64,000 nucleotides of DNA from Pararhodobacter sp. SW119 (GTDB lineage Bacteria; Pseudomonadota; Alphaproteobacteria; Rhodobacterales; Rhodobacteraceae): contig NZ_JADDJF010000001.1 of assembly GCF_017811755.1 (NCBI RefSeq), forward strand, positions 1 through 64,000, read 5' to 3'. Under the pieces are notes generated by a model. That model did no database searches and had not been told where the DNA came from. It saw only the letters and a program-made list of their open reading frames with translations. Shown one piece after another: positions 1 through 9,383 of the stretch. A program made the translations under genes and the position numbers. Every line of letters begins with the position of its first letter. Positions within the stretch are counted from its first letter, which is position 1.

Positions 1-651
1 ATCGGGCGCGCCGGCTCGGGGAAATCGACGCTGGCGCGCGCGCTGGTCGGCTACTGGCCCGCCGCCGCCGGAGAGATCCGCCTGGGTGGCGCGACGCTCG
101 ATCAGTACGATCCGGCGCGGCTGGGCAAGCATGTCGGCTACCTGCCGCAGACCGTCACGCTGTTTTCCGGCACGGTGGCCGAGAATATCGCCCGCATGAC
201 GCAGACCCCCGACCCCGAGGCGGTGGTGCGCGCGGCAAAGCAGGCCAACGCGCATGACATGATCCTTCGCCTGCCTGACGGCTACGACACCTATATCGAG
301 GGCAACGAGAACCAGCTTTCCGGCGGACAGCGGCAGCGGATCGCGCTCGCCCGCGCGCTTTATGGCGACCCGGTGGTGGTGGTGCTCGACGAACCCAATT
401 CGGCGCTCGATCATGAAGGGTCCGATGCGCTCAATGCCGCAGTGCGCAGCCTGAAAGCCCAGGGCCGCGCGGTCATCATCATGACCCATCAACCGCTGGC
501 CATCGCCGAATGCGACCGCCTGATGGTACTCGAATCCGGCGCGGTGGCGGCACTGGGGCCGCGCGATGTGGTGCTGAAGAAGACATTGCGCGATTCGGGG
601 GTGCGGATGCGCCCGACCGAAGCGCCCGAAGCAGTCGAGGTGAACGGATGA
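1..651 (+). CDS. Type I secretion ABC transporter, ATPase domain (5' truncated by window edge)
   Basis: The gene is already open at base 1, so only the last 216 residues are visible. They form the nucleotide-binding domain of an ABC exporter: Walker [10 protein letters not shown] at visible residues 2-10, signature LSGGQRQR near 105-112, Walker B VVVVLDEP with the D-loop SALD near 125-137, and the switch histidine in IIIMTHQ near 160. Type I secretion exporters of the PrtD/HlyB kind carry such a domain behind a six-helix membrane part, which would lie upstream. The stop overlaps the ATG of the downstream HlyD-type adaptor (ATGA), which is what supports a type I secretion role. The exported substrate is not visible. 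Confidence 0.9.
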   Translation: MGRAGSGKSTLARALVGYWPAAAGEIRLGGATLDQYDPARLGKHVGYLPQTVTLFSGTVAENIARMTQTPDPEAVVRAAKQANAHDMILRLPDGYDTYIEGNENQLSGGQRQRIALARALYGDPVVVVLDEPNSALDHEGSDALNAAVRSLKAQGRAVIIMTHQPLAIAECDRLMVLESGAVAALGPRDVVLKKTLRDSGVRMRPTEAPEAVEVNG

Positions 652-2000
652 ACCCCGAACAGAAGCGGCCGTCGGACCGCGTCGATCCCGCCATCGCGCA
701 ACCCGCCGTCGCGCCGTCCTGGAGCGCGCGCGTGCCGCTTGCGGCGGGGGTCCTCGCGCTGGGACTGCTGGTCGGCGGGCTCGGTGTCTGGGCGGTGCAG
801 GCCAATATCGCCGGCGCGGTGGTGGCCTCCGGCATCGTTCAGGTGCAGTCCAACCGGCAGGTGATCCAGCATCCGGACGGCGGCGTGGTCGGTGCGATTC
901 TTGCGCGCGAAGGCGATGTGGTGATGCAGGGCGATATCCTGCTCAGCCTCGACGGAAGCCGGCAGCGCGCCGAACTGGAGATCGTCGAACGCCAGATCCT
1001 TGAGATCCTGGTCCGACAGGCGCGCCTGCGCGCCGAACGCGACGATGCCGCCGAGATCGTCTTTCCCCCGCGCCTTGTCGAACAGGCGGCGAACGACGAC
1101 CGCCTGACCACCCACATCGTCGAGGAAAACGCGCTCTTCGCCGCCCGGCGCGAGTCGCTCGCTCAGGAGATCGAGCTTCTGGACGAAAAGAACCTCCAGA
1201 TCGACAACCGCGTCGCCGGGATCTCCGCCCAGCTTGCCGCCCTGCGCGAGCAGGCCGAACTGCTGGATGTCGAGGTCGGCTCGCAGCAGACGCTGCTGTC
1301 GCAGGGTCTTTCGCATTCCGGAAGGGTCAGCGAGATGCGGCGCGAACGGAGCGGGATCGGCGGCCAGATCGGCCGGCTGGAGGCCGAGATCGCGGAACTG
1401 CGCGGCGAAGCTGCCAGCAACCAGATCGCGCGCCTGCAACTGACGACCCGTCGCCGCGAAGAGGCGGTGACGACACTGCGCACCCTGCAATACCACGAGA
1501 TCGAACTGACCCAGCGCCAGTTGATGCTGGCCGAGACGCTGTCGCGGCTGGATATTCGCGCGGCGGTCAGCGGCATCGTCTACGACACGCAGGTCTTCGC
1601 GGTGCAATCCGTCATCCGCCCGGCCGAGCCGCTGATGTACATCGTCCCGCAGGATCAGCCGCTGGTCGTCCAGTCGCGGGTCGAGACGCACCTGATCGAG
1701 GACGTGCATCACGGGCAGGAAGCCTCGCTCCTGCTATCCGCGTTCGACCAGCGCCAGACGCCGCAGATCCTGGGCTATGTCTCGCGGGTGTCTGCCGATG
1801 CGGTGACCGACGATCGCTCGGGCGTCAGCTACTACACGATCGAGATCGAGGTGCCGCAGGAAGAGGTCGCGCGGCTGGACGGCAGGGCATTGCTGCCCGG
1901 CATGCCGATCGAGGTCTTTCTGCGCACCGGCGACCGCACGCCGCTGGTCTACCTGACCCAGCCGCTGATGAGCTACTTCAACCGCGCGTTCCGCGAGTAG
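648..2000 (+). CDS. HlyD/PrtE-type periplasmic adaptor of a type I secretion system
   Basis: This 450-residue membrane fusion protein would bridge the inner-membrane ABC exporter and a TolC-like outer membrane channel. It has a short cytoplasmic N-terminus, one hydrophobic segment at about residues 24-48, then a lipoyl-like half around [13 protein letters not shown] and REGDVV. A long alpha-helical hairpin rich in Glu, Arg, Leu and Gln follows (about 100-290), then a C-terminal beta domain with the typical [16 protein letters not shown] ending. The start is the ATG that overlaps the stop of the ATPase gene (ATGA), implying translational coupling. Length fits the family. No outer membrane factor gene is present downstream. 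Confidence 0.9.
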   Translation: MNPEQKRPSDRVDPAIAQPAVAPSWSARVPLAAGVLALGLLVGGLGVWAVQANIAGAVVASGIVQVQSNRQVIQHPDGGVVGAILAREGDVVMQGDILLSLDGSRQRAELEIVERQILEILVRQARLRAERDDAAEIVFPPRLVEQAANDDRLTTHIVEENALFAARRESLAQEIELLDEKNLQIDNRVAGISAQLAALREQAELLDVEVGSQQTLLSQGLSHSGRVSEMRRERSGIGGQIGRLEAEIAELRGEAASNQIARLQLTTRRREEAVTTLRTLQYHEIELTQRQLMLAETLSRLDIRAAVSGIVYDTQVFAVQSVIRPAEPLMYIVPQDQPLVVQSRVETHLIEDVHHGQEASLLLSAFDQRQTPQILGYVSRVSADAVTDDRSGVSYYTIEIEVPQEEVARLDGRALLPGMPIEVFLRTGDRTPLVYLTQPLMSYFNRAFRE

Positions 2001-2042
2001 CGCGCGGGCAGGGACCCGGTCCTTGTCCAGGTCGGCTGGCGG

Positions 2043-2591
2043 TCAGGGGGTGCGGTTGACCGCGTCTGCCAGCGCCCGGCGCAAGCTGTCGACGGCTTCG
2101 ACATAGGCCGCCAGCGGTTCGGCCAGCGCCGGCACCGCCTCGGCCAGTTCCGCCGACCAGAGGTAAGCCGCGGCCGCCAGTGCCGCCAGCACAAGCGCGA
2201 TCACGAAGCCGATCAGGAAGCCGCTGCGCTCGGGCTCTTCCGGCGCGATGACGACGCGGGCATCGGGTTGCGGCTCCTCGATCTCGGGCAGAAGCGCGCG
2301 GCGGGGGGCGACCGGTTCGGTCCTGGACGCGGCCGCACCCGTTCGATCCTCCGCCTCGCGTTCGCGGGCCGCGATTTCGCGCTGGGCTTCCTCGCGCAGG
2401 ATCTTCAGCACGTTGGGGTCGGTGGGGCGCGGTCGCGGGGCGGTGTCCGGCGCGGTGGCGGTTACGGCCGGCGGGGCGGCGTGAATCCAGCGATGGTCGC
2501 AGGCGGAGCATTGCACCTCGCGCCCGGTATCGGGGATCTCGGCTGACGGCACTTCGTAGCGCGCGCCGCATTTCGGACAGCCAAGCCGCAT
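2043..2591 (-). CDS. Zinc-ribbon membrane protein (MJ0042-type finger)
   Basis: The product is 182 residues. The N-terminus holds a zinc-ribbon with two CxxC pairs, LGCPKCGARYEVP and VQCSACDHRW, within residues 1-36. A low-complexity, charged and proline-rich middle follows, then one predicted membrane helix (GFLIGFVIALVLAALAAAAY) near residue 120, and a short tail. Such finger plus transmembrane proteins are common and mostly uncharacterised in alphaproteobacteria. The chosen ATG has AAGGAGG five bases upstream; an in-frame start 22 codons earlier lacks a comparable site. It converges on the hlyD-type gene with a 42-bp gap and is back to back with the acyltransferase gene. Confidence 0.75.
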   Translation of the reverse strand: MRLGCPKCGARYEVPSAEIPDTGREVQCSACDHRWIHAAPPAVTATAPDTAPRPRPTDPNVLKILREEAQREIAAREREAEDRTGAAASRTEPVAPRRALLPEIEEPQPDARVVIAPEEPERSGFLIGFVIALVLAALAAAAYLWSAELAEAVPALAEPLAAYVEAVDSLRRALADAVNRTP

Positions 2592-2766
2592 CCCGCCTCC
2601 TTTCGCATCGCTTGTGTCCGCGGGACCATTGGCGCGGACGGTCTTGTGTTGTAGCAAGCCCCTGATCCGGTTCCAAGAGCCGGTCGCGGCGGAAGGTCAT
2701 GGCGGGGGCGCACTGGATGGCGGGGAAACGGTCGGATACCGGCGGCACGCACGGGGGGCGCGGCTG

Positions 2767-3534
2767 ATGGGCTACGCCTGGCAATGGCTGCGCTCGCTGG
2801 TCTTCGCCGGGCAGGCCTATGCGATGATGGGCCTGATGGCGATCTTCTTCACGCCCTGGGCGATGCTCGACCGGCGCGGCGCTTTCGCGGCGGTGCATAC
2901 CTGGTGCCGCTGGGTGCGCTGGACGGCACGCTGGATGATCGGCCTGCATTCCGAGGTCCGCGGCGCGGTGCCGACGGGCGAGGTGATGATCGCCGCCAAG
3001 CACCAGAGCTTCTTCGACATCATCATCCTGGTCAGCGAACTGCCGCGGCCGAAGTTCATCATGAAGCAGGAACTCAACCGCGCGCCGATCCTGGGCTGGT
3101 ACGCGCGCCGGATCGGCTGCGTGCCGGTCGACCGCGGGCGGCGCGGGCGCGCGATCAAGGACATGCTGGCGCGCGTCGCCTCGGGCCAGCAGGAGCCGGG
3201 GCAGCTGATCATCTATCCGCAGGGCACCCGCGTCGCCCCCGGCGCGGCGAAGGAGTACAAGGTCGGCACCGGCGTCCTCTATCAGGAGATGGGCGTGACC
3301 TGCGTGCCGGTCGCCTGCAATGTCGGCGTCTTCTGGCCCCGGCGGCAGATCTACCGCGCGCCGGGCACGGCGGTTCTGGAATTCATGGACCCGATCCCGC
3401 CGAACCTGCCGCTGCGCGACTTCATGACCCGGCTGGAGGAGGAGATCGAGGGCGGCTCGAACCGGCTGATGGCCGAGGCGGGATTCGCGGCGCCCTTGCC
3501 CGCGCCCGGCCCGGGAACGGGGCGAAACCGGTGA
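2767..3534 (+). CDS. plsC: 1-acyl-sn-glycerol-3-phosphate acyltransferase
   Basis: This 255-residue membrane-bound acyltransferase would acylate lysophosphatidic acid at sn-2 in phospholipid synthesis. The catalytic HX4D box is HQSFFD (about residues 79-84). The substrate-binding blocks include VPVDRGRRGRA and IYPQGTR, the latter taking the place of the usual FPEGTR. An N-terminal hydrophobic stretch (FAGQAYAMMGLMAIFFTPW) anchors it to the inner membrane. The start at MGYAWQW was chosen because the 51 upstream in-frame codons lack family similarity. An ornithine-lipid O-acyltransferase (OlsA) would look similar, so the exact lyso-lipid substrate is uncertain. Confidence 0.8.
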   Translation: MGYAWQWLRSLVFAGQAYAMMGLMAIFFTPWAMLDRRGAFAAVHTWCRWVRWTARWMIGLHSEVRGAVPTGEVMIAAKHQSFFDIIILVSELPRPKFIMKQELNRAPILGWYARRIGCVPVDRGRRGRAIKDMLARVASGQQEPGQLIIYPQGTRVAPGAAKEYKVGTGVLYQEMGVTCVPVACNVGVFWPRRQIYRAPGTAVLEFMDPIPPNLPLRDFMTRLEEEIEGGSNRLMAEAGFAAPLPAPGPGTGRNR

Positions 3535-3544
3535 AAAGGCCGGC

Positions 3545-3616
3545 GGTCCGCTGGCGGACCATCGTATAAGTACCAGATAAGAAACGACTTTACCGAAAAA
3601 TTTACCGCAATGAAAC
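3545..3616 (+). repeat. Convergent-gap composite element, copy a
   Basis: An inverted repeat GGTCCGCTGGCGGACC (3545-3560; arms GGTCCGC/GCGGACC around TG) is followed by TTTACCGCAATGAAAC (3601-3616). The gap from the 14-base core (3546-3559) to the motif is 41 bases. It lies between the 3' ends of plsC and dctM. Six other copies occur in the window. The copy-a motif differs from the others at one base (TTTACCG instead of TTAACCG). Confidence 0.75.
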
Positions 3617-3634
3617 CTTGCTTGCCAAATCGTT

Positions 3635-4918
3635 TCAGAACCCGCTGATCCGCGGCAGCCAGGTCGAGATCGCGGGCACGAAGGTCAGCACCAGCAGCAC
3701 CAGGATGTTCGACAGGAAGAACGGCGGCAGCTCGCGCACCAGCGCGGTCGGGCGCAGCTTCACCGCCGAGGCGACGACGAAGAGAAGGCTCCCCACCGGC
3801 GGCGTCGTCAGCCCCAGCGTCAGGTTGACGATCACCACGATGGCGAAATGGATGGGGTCGATCCCCAGCGCAAAGGCCACCGGCGCCAGGATCGGCACCA
3901 GGATCATCACCCCCGGCAGCGGGTCCATGAAGAGCCCGAAGATCAACAGCAGCACATTCACCGCCAGCAGGAACACGATCGGGCTGAGGTCCAGCGCGAC
4001 GATCCAGGCGGCGAAGGCCTGCGGCACGCTTTCGATGATCAGCATCCAGGCGAAGGCCCGCGCCGCGGCCAGAATCAGCAGCACCGCCGCCGAGGTCATC
4101 GCCGCGCGCAGAAAGATCCCCGGCAGGTCGCGCAGCCTGAGCGAGCGGTAGACGAACATCCCGCACAGAAGCGCATAGGCCACCGCCATGACCGAGGCCT
4201 CGGTGGGGGTGAAGATGCCACCGCGGATGCCGCCGATGATCAGCGCGATCAGCCCCAGCGCCGGCGCGGCGTAAAGCGTCGCGCGGCCGCGCTCGGCCCA
4301 ACTGGCGCGCGCCTCGGTCGCGGCAAAGGCGCGGCGGCGGCTCATCCACCAGTTGGTGAAGAGCAGCCCCGCCGAGATGCACAGCCCCGGCAGGATGCCG
4401 GCCATGAACAGTGCCACCACCGACACGCGCTCGTCCTGCATGGCGTAGATGATCATGATGATCGACGGCGGGATGATCGGCCCGACCACCGCCGCCGACA
4501 CCGTCAGCGCCCCGGCATAGGCGCGCGGATAGCCACCCTGTTCCATCATGCGGATCATCATCGCGCCGGGGCCCGCCGCATCGGCCAGCGCCGAGCCCGA
4601 GATGCCGGCAAACATCGTCGACGCGCCGACATTGGCATAGCCCAGCCCGCCGCGCAGATGCCCGGTAAAGCGCACGGTGAACAGCAGCAGCGCGCGGGTC
4701 ATCGCGCCGCCGGTCATCAACTCGGCCGCGAGGATGAAGAACGGCACCGCCAGCAGCGGAAAGCTGTCGATGCCCGAAAACATCTCCTTGACGATGACGA
4801 TGGCCGGATAGCGCGACCCGAAGGTCAGCGCCAGGAAGGCCGCAATGGCGATGGCAAAGGCCACCGGCACGCCGAGTGCGAGCAGCAGGAAAAGTGCGGC
4901 GAAGAGGATCTCAGCCAA
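3635..4918 (-). CDS. dctM: TRAP transporter large permease (DctM)
   Basis: This 427-residue integral membrane protein is the large subunit of a tripartite ATP-independent periplasmic transporter, taking up organic acids with Na+ or H+. About twelve hydrophobic helices are visible. The conserved family blocks include MFAGISGSALADAAGPG (near residue 105) and GPIIPPSIIMIIYA (near 150). The start is a TTG overlapping the dctQ stop by eight bases; it gives the usual N-terminus MAEILFAALFLLLALGVPVAFA, and GGGGGCC lies just upstream. It is the last gene of a dctP-dctQ-dctM operon and converges on plsC across a composite repeat element. Confidence 0.93.
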   Translation of the reverse strand: MAEILFAALFLLLALGVPVAFAIAIAAFLALTFGSRYPAIVIVKEMFSGIDSFPLLAVPFFILAAELMTGGAMTRALLLFTVRFTGHLRGGLGYANVGASTMFAGISGSALADAAGPGAMMIRMMEQGGYPRAYAGALTVSAAVVGPIIPPSIIMIIYAMQDERVSVVALFMAGILPGLCISAGLLFTNWWMSRRRAFAATEARASWAERGRATLYAAPALGLIALIIGGIRGGIFTPTEASVMAVAYALLCGMFVYRSLRLRDLPGIFLRAAMTSAAVLLILAAARAFAWMLIIESVPQAFAAWIVALDLSPIVFLLAVNVLLLIFGLFMDPLPGVMILVPILAPVAFALGIDPIHFAIVVIVNLTLGLTTPPVGSLLFVVASAVKLRPTALVRELPPFFLSNILVLLVLTFVPAISTWLPRISGF

Positions 4919-5441
4919 GCTGGCCCCCGGTCATGCCGGCCTCCCCGTCGTCGTCGTCGCCCGCATGGCGCCCGGACAGGATCAGCCGCGGCGCGATCAG
5001 CGCCAGATGCACGATCAGCAGGGCAAAGCCCACCGGCATCGCCAGGTAGATGTACCAGTAGGAGATGCGCGTGGCCGGCGTCAGCTGCCGGCCCATCCGC
5101 GTCATGTATTCCTGCCCGACCCAGACCATATAGGCAAAGAACCCCGCCAGCAGCAGCACGAGGGCTGCGCGCAGCGCGATCTGCACCCGGGTCGGCAGCG
5201 CCTCCTGCAGGTTGGTGATGGCGACATGGCCGCCCTGGCGCAGGACCAGCCCGGCGCCGAGGAAGGTCATCCAGATCATCAGGTAGCGCGCCACCTCGTC
5301 GGCCCAGGGGATGGAATTGTTGGTCAGGTAGCGCAGCGCGACATTGGTGAAGACAACCCCCGACATCGCCACCAGGCAGGCGATCACCACCCAGCCGTTG
5401 AGGGCGACGAAGGCGCGTTCGGCCTTTCGGAATAGCGACAT
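4911..5441 (-). CDS. dctQ: TRAP transporter small permease (DctQ)
   Basis: This 176-residue protein with four hydrophobic helices is the small membrane subunit of the TRAP transporter. Family features are the N-terminal helix VVIACLVAMSGVVFTNVALRY, the motif NNSIPWADEVARYLMIWMTFLGA and the block LRQGGHVAI. It partners with the large permease, whose TTG start lies inside the end of this gene. The ATG start sits 60 bases after the dctP stop, beyond an intercistronic hairpin. The long Asp/Gly-rich C-terminal tail (HAGDDDDGEAG) is cytoplasmic and not obviously conserved. The substrate cannot be told from this subunit. Confidence 0.9.
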   Translation of the reverse strand: MSLFRKAERAFVALNGWVVIACLVAMSGVVFTNVALRYLTNNSIPWADEVARYLMIWMTFLGAGLVLRQGGHVAITNLQEALPTRVQIALRAALVLLLAGFFAYMVWVGQEYMTRMGRQLTPATRISYWYIYLAMPVGFALLIVHLALIAPRLILSGRHAGDDDDGEAGMTGGQLG

Positions 5442-5468
5442 CGGGTTTCGTCCGTCGGCGGGACTCGG

Positions 5469-5495
5469 CGGCCCCGACCCTGCGGGCCGGGGCCG
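5469..5495 (-). promoter_or_regulatory. Intercistronic hairpin between dctP and dctQ
   Basis: An 8-bp perfect stem (CGGCCCCG / CGGGGCCG) with an 11-base loop begins six bases after the dctP stop codon. There is no U-tract. In such operons a hairpin here often protects the 3' end of the binding-protein message or partly terminates, giving more binding protein than permease. That role is an inference from its position. Confidence 0.5.
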
Positions 5496-5501
5496 GGCGC
5501 G

Positions 5502-6500
5502 TCACTCGGTGGCGATGATCGCCTCGATCAGCGACTGGTCGTAGGTCTCGTAGTATTGCTCGTAGGCCGGGGCAAGCGCCTCCTGGAAGGCGGCGCGATC
5601 CTCGGCCGAGAGCACGGCCACGTCCATGCCGCGCTCGCGCAGCGTCTCCAGCCCGCTTTCCTCGACATCGTCGACGAAGCCGCGCATCGCGGCCACGGCC
5701 TCGACCGCGGCTTCGCGGAAGATCTGCTGGTCTTCTTCGGACATCGCGTCCCAGACCATGGGAGAGATCAGGATCATCGCCGGCGAATAGACATGACCGG
5801 AGATGGTCAGGTATTCCTGCACGTCATTCAGGTTGACCGAAACGATCACCGACAGCGGGTTTTCCTGCCCGTCGATTGTGCCCTGCTGCAGCGCGCCGAT
5901 CACCTCGGGCCAGGCCATCGGGGTCGGCGCGGCGCCCAGGGTCTGGAAGGCGGTCAGGTGGATCGGGTTTTCCATCGTGCGCAGCCGCATCCCCGAGATG
6001 TCCTCGGGGCCGCCGATCTGGTTGCGGTTATTGGTGATATGACGAAAGCCCTGCTCGCCCCAGGCCAGCGCGACCAGCCCCTCGTCGTCGAACTTTTCCA
6101 GGATATCCTGGCCGATGGGACCGTCGAGGACGCGGCGCGCATGGCCGAGATCGCGGAAGAGGAACGGGATGTCGAAGACCCCGGTCTCGGGGACGAAATT
6201 GGCCAGCGTGCCTGACGACACGATTGTCGCCTCGACCGTGCCCAGTTGCACGCCCTCGATCACCTCGCGCTCACCGCCGAGGCCCGAGGATGGGAAGTGG
6301 CGGAAGACATAGCGGCCGTCGGTACGCTCCTCGACCAGCTCCTGCCAGCGCGCGGCGGCGACGCCGTAATGCGAGTCGGGCGCGGCGGCCAGCGCGTAGC
6401 CGATCTTGATCTCGGTCTGTGCCAGAAGCGGCGTGGCCAGAAGCGCGCCGGACAGGGCGCCAGACAGGGCGCCGAAAAGGATGGATCGCTGCAGGGTCAT
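5502..6500 (-). CDS. dctP: TRAP transporter substrate-binding protein (DctP family)
   Basis: This 332-residue periplasmic protein binds the substrate and delivers it to DctQM. A signal peptide is clear (RSILFGALSGALSGALLATPLLA, cleavage near residue 26). It is followed by the family's TEIKIGYALAAAPDSHYGVAA start. Other DctP blocks are GVQLGTVEATI, FDIPFLFRD, KPL-like region GMRLRTMENPIHLTAFQTLGA and WPEVIGALQQGTIDGQENPLS. The ATG was chosen for its GGGAGGA ribosome site; an open extension upstream has no signal-peptide logic. Together with an Arg in RLRTMEN, the region fits carboxylate ligands such as C4-dicarboxylates, but the exact ligand is unknown. Confidence 0.92.
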   Translation of the reverse strand: MTLQRSILFGALSGALSGALLATPLLAQTEIKIGYALAAAPDSHYGVAAARWQELVEERTDGRYVFRHFPSSGLGGEREVIEGVQLGTVEATIVSSGTLANFVPETGVFDIPFLFRDLGHARRVLDGPIGQDILEKFDDEGLVALAWGEQGFRHITNNRNQIGGPEDISGMRLRTMENPIHLTAFQTLGAAPTPMAWPEVIGALQQGTIDGQENPLSVIVSVNLNDVQEYLTISGHVYSPAMILISPMVWDAMSEEDQQIFREAAVEAVAAMRGFVDDVEESGLETLRERGMDVAVLSAEDRAAFQEALAPAYEQYYETYDQSLIEAIIATE

Positions 6501-6533
6501 GTGGGTCCTCCCGGGGTTCACGATGATGGGGAC

Positions 6534-6578
6534 CGTCCGGGGCGCGCTTGCGCCGGCAAGGCGCAGGGCGTCCGGACG
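6534..6578 (-). promoter_or_regulatory. Imperfect long hairpin in the dctP leader
   Basis: Read toward dctP, the outer arms CGTCCGG/CCGGACG (6534-6540 and 6572-6578) pair perfectly. An inner stem TGCGCC/GGCGCA (6549-6554, 6560-6565) closes on a GGCAA loop. The region between the stems is mismatched. It ends 33 bases before the dctP ATG, so it may be in the leader of the dctPQM message. No known riboswitch class was recognised. Confidence 0.4.
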
Positions 6579-6781
6579 ATGCCCGCCGAATAGGCGCGAT
6601 GCGGCGCGCCGAGTCAACGCCCCCCGGGTCCGTTGGACGGGGGCGGCGGGCAGGATACCGGTTGCGGGGGGCGGCGCTCGGCCCCCGTCGAGGGGGCCTC
6701 GCGCCGGGGGGCTGACGCCCCCGGTCCCGGCCGCGGGCGGGGGGCGAAGCCTTGCCGGCGGATGAACGCAGCGTTCGGAAC

Positions 6782-6843
6782 TGCCATACGCTTGCCATAC
6801 GCTTGCCAGCCGCTTGCCATACGCCTGCCAGCCGGCCTGCCGG
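6782..6843 (+). repeat. 11-bp-unit tandem repeat, site 1
   Basis: Successive units read GCCATACGCTT, GCCATACGCTT, GCCAGCCGCTT, GCCATACGCCT and GCCAGCCGGCCT, so the unit is 11 bp with two alternating versions. The same array, with one unit fewer and opposite orientation, lies at 17765-17818. Both are preceded by GCGTTCG. The function is unknown. Confidence 0.75.
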
Positions 6844-6890
6844 CGGGGATTCCCGTGGGGCGGGGCGGTGCTTTTCCTGACCCTTTTGGC

Positions 6891-6918
6891 TTGACGCGCC
6901 TTCCGGCATCGCTTATCT
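6891..6918 (+). promoter_or_regulatory. Candidate sigma-70-type promoter of tRNA-Asp
   Basis: TTGACG (6891-6896) and TTATCT (6913-6918) are separated by 16 bases. Transcription would start about seven bases later, just before the mature tRNA 5' end at 6932. Confidence 0.55.
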
Positions 6919-6931
6919 GCACCCTCGTCGC

Positions 6932-7008
6932 GCGGTTGTAGCTCAGTCGGTTAGAGTACCGGCCTGTCACGCCGGGGGTCGCGGGTTCGAGCCCCGTCAA
7001 CCGCGCCA
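6932..7008 (+). tRNA. tRNA-Asp (anticodon GTC)
   Basis: This 77-base cloverleaf has acceptor arms GCGGTTG and CAACCGC, discriminator G, and an encoded CCA end (7006-7008). The D arm contains AGCTCAGTCGGTTAGAGT. The anticodon stem CCGGC/GCCGG closes the loop CTGTCAC with anticodon GTC at 6966-6968. The T arm contains the GGTTCGA block. It stands alone between the TRAP operon and murD, with its own likely promoter. No integrase or attachment-site duplication was seen beside it. Confidence 0.97.
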
Positions 7009-7068
7009 TTTCCTGCCTTTTGCTTGCCCGGTGACTCGGCTAGTTCGAGCCGTGGTGCAGGGGGAATC

Positions 7069-8472
7069 ATGATTGTAGTTCAAGGCTTTGCGGGGCGTCG
7101 CGTCGGGGTTCTGGGGCTTGGCCGATCGGGGATGGCAGCGGCGGCATCGCTGCAGGCCGGCGGGGCCGAGGTCTGCGCCTGGGACGACAGCGCCGAAGCC
7201 CGCGAACGCGCCATGGCGGCGGGTCTGACCCCGGTCGACCTGACCCGGCAGGGGGCGTTGGACGACCTCGCGGTCCTTGTCGTTTCGCCCGGAATTCCAA
7301 GCCTTTACCCCGCCCCCCACCCGGTCATCGCCGCCGCCTGCGCCGCCGGCGTCCCGGTCGACAACGACGTGGGCCTTTTCTTCCGTGCGCTCGGTCGCGG
7401 CGACTGGGCCGAGATGGATGCACCGCCGCGGGTGATCGCCGTGACCGGATCGAACGGCAAGTCGACGACCACGGCGCTGATCGCCCATATCCTGGAAGGC
7501 GCCGGCCGGCCGGTGCAGATGGCGGGCAACATCGGCACCGGCGTCCTGTCGATCGATCCGCCCGGCGAGGGTGCGGTGATCGTGCTGGAACTGTCCAGCT
7601 ACCAGACCGAACTGGCCCGCGCGTTGACCCCGGATGTTGCTGTATTCACAAACCTTTCGCCCGATCACCTGGACCGCCACGGCGGCATGGGCGGCTATTT
7701 CGCCGCCAAACGCCGGCTTTTCGCCGAGGGCGGGCCGGACCGCGCCGTGATCGGTGTGGACGAGGCCGAGGGGCGGTATCTGGCGATGCAGCTGTCCGAA
7801 GCCCCGGAAGATATGCGCGTCATTCGCGTCTCCTCCGGTCAGAAACTGGCGGGGCGGGGGTGGTCGGTCTTTGCCCGCAAGGGGTTTCTGGCCGAGTGGC
7901 GGGGCGGGCGCCAGGTGGCCTCGGTCGATCTGCGCGCGATGCCCGGGCTGCCCGGTGCGCACAACCACCAGAACGCCTGCGCTGCCTATGCCGCGCTGCG
8001 CGCGCTCGGCCTTGGCCCGCGGCAGATCGAACCGGGCCTGGCGAGTTTCACCGGCCTGCCGCACCGCAGCCAGTTGGTGGCCGAGATCGACGGCGTGCGA
8101 TTCATCAACGATTCCAAGGCGACCAATGCCGACAGCGCCGCGCGCGCGCTGCAGGCCTTTCCGCGAATCCGCTGGATCGCCGGCGGTTTGGGCAAGGAGG
8201 GCGGGATCGCCGCGCTGGTCCCGCATCTGGGGCCTGTCGCAAAGGCCTATCTGATCGGCCATTCGGCGCGCGACTTTGCCCTTCAGATGGGTGAAACGCC
8301 GCACGAGCAGTGCCAGACCATGGCGCAGGCCGTCGCCCGCGCGGCGGCGGAAGCCGAACCCGGCGAGGTCGTGCTGCTTGCCCCCGCCGCGGCCAGCTTC
8401 GACCAGTACCCGGATTTCGAGAAACGCGGAGAGGACTTCATGGCCTGCGTTCGCGCGCTCGAAGCGTCATGA
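7069..8472 (+). CDS. murD: UDP-N-acetylmuramoyl-L-alanine--D-glutamate ligase
   Basis: This 467-residue cytoplasmic Mur ligase adds D-glutamate to UDP-MurNAc-L-Ala in peptidoglycan synthesis. The N-terminal Rossmann-like domain begins [16 protein letters not shown]. The ATP loop is [15 protein letters not shown] near residue 125. The Mur family blocks [24 protein letters not shown] and [12 protein letters not shown] follow in order, the last ones being the start of the C-terminal domain. The ATG with AGGGGGAA upstream was preferred over an earlier in-frame codon. The stop overlaps the ATG of the next gene, a RarD-type permease. The gene stands apart from the main division/cell-wall cluster. 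Confidence 0.96.
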   Translation: MIVVQGFAGRRVGVLGLGRSGMAAAASLQAGGAEVCAWDDSAEARERAMAAGLTPVDLTRQGALDDLAVLVVSPGIPSLYPAPHPVIAAACAAGVPVDNDVGLFFRALGRGDWAEMDAPPRVIAVTGSNGKSTTTALIAHILEGAGRPVQMAGNIGTGVLSIDPPGEGAVIVLELSSYQTELARALTPDVAVFTNLSPDHLDRHGGMGGYFAAKRRLFAEGGPDRAVIGVDEAEGRYLAMQLSEAPEDMRVIRVSSGQKLAGRGWSVFARKGFLAEWRGGRQVASVDLRAMPGLPGAHNHQNACAAYAALRALGLGPRQIEPGLASFTGLPHRSQLVAEIDGVRFINDSKATNADSAARALQAFPRIRWIAGGLGKEGGIAALVPHLGPVAKAYLIGHSARDFALQMGETPHEQCQTMAQAVARAAAEAEPGEVVLLAPAAASFDQYPDFEKRGEDFMACVRALEAS

Positions 8473-9383
8473 CACCCCCCGCCACGCTGCTGGGCGGCGA
8501 CACGCCCAGGGGCTTCGTCTTTGCGCTGACGGCCTACCTGCTTTGGGGTTTCCTGCCCCTCTACTTCAGGCTGATCGATCACATAGGCATGCTGGAGGTC
8601 CTCGCCCATCGTGTCGTCTGGTCGTTGCCGATAGCATTGGCCGTGCTGCTGGCGCTGGGGCGGACCGATACGCTGCGCGTGGCGCTGCGCACGCCGCGGA
8701 TGCTGGCGATGGGATGCGTGACCGCGACGCTGATCTCGATCAACTGGGGTGTCTATATCTGGGCGATCCACAGCGGGCAGGCGCTGGAGGCCGCCCTTGG
8801 CTACTACATCAACCCGCTGTTCAGTATCTTCCTGGGCGCGGTGCTGCTGGGCGAGCGGTTGAGCGCGCGGCAATGGGTGGCGGTGGGCCTTGCGGCACTC
8901 GCCGTCGCAGTCCTGACATTCGAGGCGGGGCGGCTGCCGCTGGCGGCGCTGACGCTGACCGTGAGCTGGGGGTTTTACGCCTATTTCAAGCGCTCGCTTC
9001 CGATCGGGCCGAACCAGGGCTTCGCGCTGGAGGTGATCATACTGATGCCGGTTGCGCTGGTCTACCTGATCTGGCTGCAGAGCCAGGGGACGCTGCATTT
9101 CGTGCAGGCGGGTCCACGCGATCTGGCGCTGCTGGTGGGCTGTGGTGTGATCACCGCCGTGCCGCTGATGATCTATGCGAACGGGGCCAAGCTACTGACG
9201 CTGTCGACCATCGCCATCATGCAGTATATCGCGCCCACGATGATCTTCCTGATCGCCGTTTTCCTGTTTGCAGAACCGTTCGGCACCGCCCGCGCGATCG
9301 CGTTTCCGATGATCTGGGCGGCACTGGTGCTCTACACTTCCGAGATAGTGGGACGTCGCCTGCGTCGCCCGCCCATCGGTTAG
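8469..9383 (+). CDS. rarD: RarD-type EamA-family permease
   Basis: This 304-residue inner membrane protein belongs to the drug/metabolite transporter superfamily. About ten hydrophobic helices form two EamA halves. The N-terminal pattern [38 protein letters not shown] and the central [26 protein letters not shown] are the RarD subfamily signature (quoted here only as position markers, about residues 14-52 and 90-118). The ATG overlaps the murD stop (ATGA), so the two are probably co-translated. RarD was named for chloramphenicol sensitivity in Pseudomonas, but the true substrate is not known. Confidence 0.85.
   Translation: MTPPATLLGGDTPRGFVFALTAYLLWGFLPLYFRLIDHIGMLEVLAHRVVWSLPIALAVLLALGRTDTLRVALRTPRMLAMGCVTATLISINWGVYIWAIHSGQALEAALGYYINPLFSIFLGAVLLGERLSARQWVAVGLAALAVAVLTFEAGRLPLAALTLTVSWGFYAYFKRSLPIGPNQGFALEVIILMPVALVYLIWLQSQGTLHFVQAGPRDLALLVGCGVITAVPLMIYANGAKLLTLSTIAIMQYIAPTMIFLIAVFLFAEPFGTARAIAFPMIWAALVLYTSEIVGRRLRRPPIG

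Larger units (their letters stand above)
6501..6931. other. Gene-free region between dctP and tRNA-Asp
   Basis: The 431 bases hold the dctP leader hairpin, a G/C-rich stretch (about 6640-6750) with several runs of G and C that can pair locally, the 11-bp-unit tandem repeat at 6781-6843, and the tRNA promoter. No coding sequence is supportable: open frames here change frame around the tandem repeat and resemble no protein. Confidence 0.6.

Noticed and set aside
6782-6843. Short tandem repeats as a possible CRISPR array
   Set aside because: Units are 11 bp and contiguous without unique spacers, and no cas gene is present.
6932-7008. tRNA-Asp as an integration site
   Set aside because: No integrase gene and no repeated tRNA 3' end were found nearby; neighbours are ordinary chromosomal genes.
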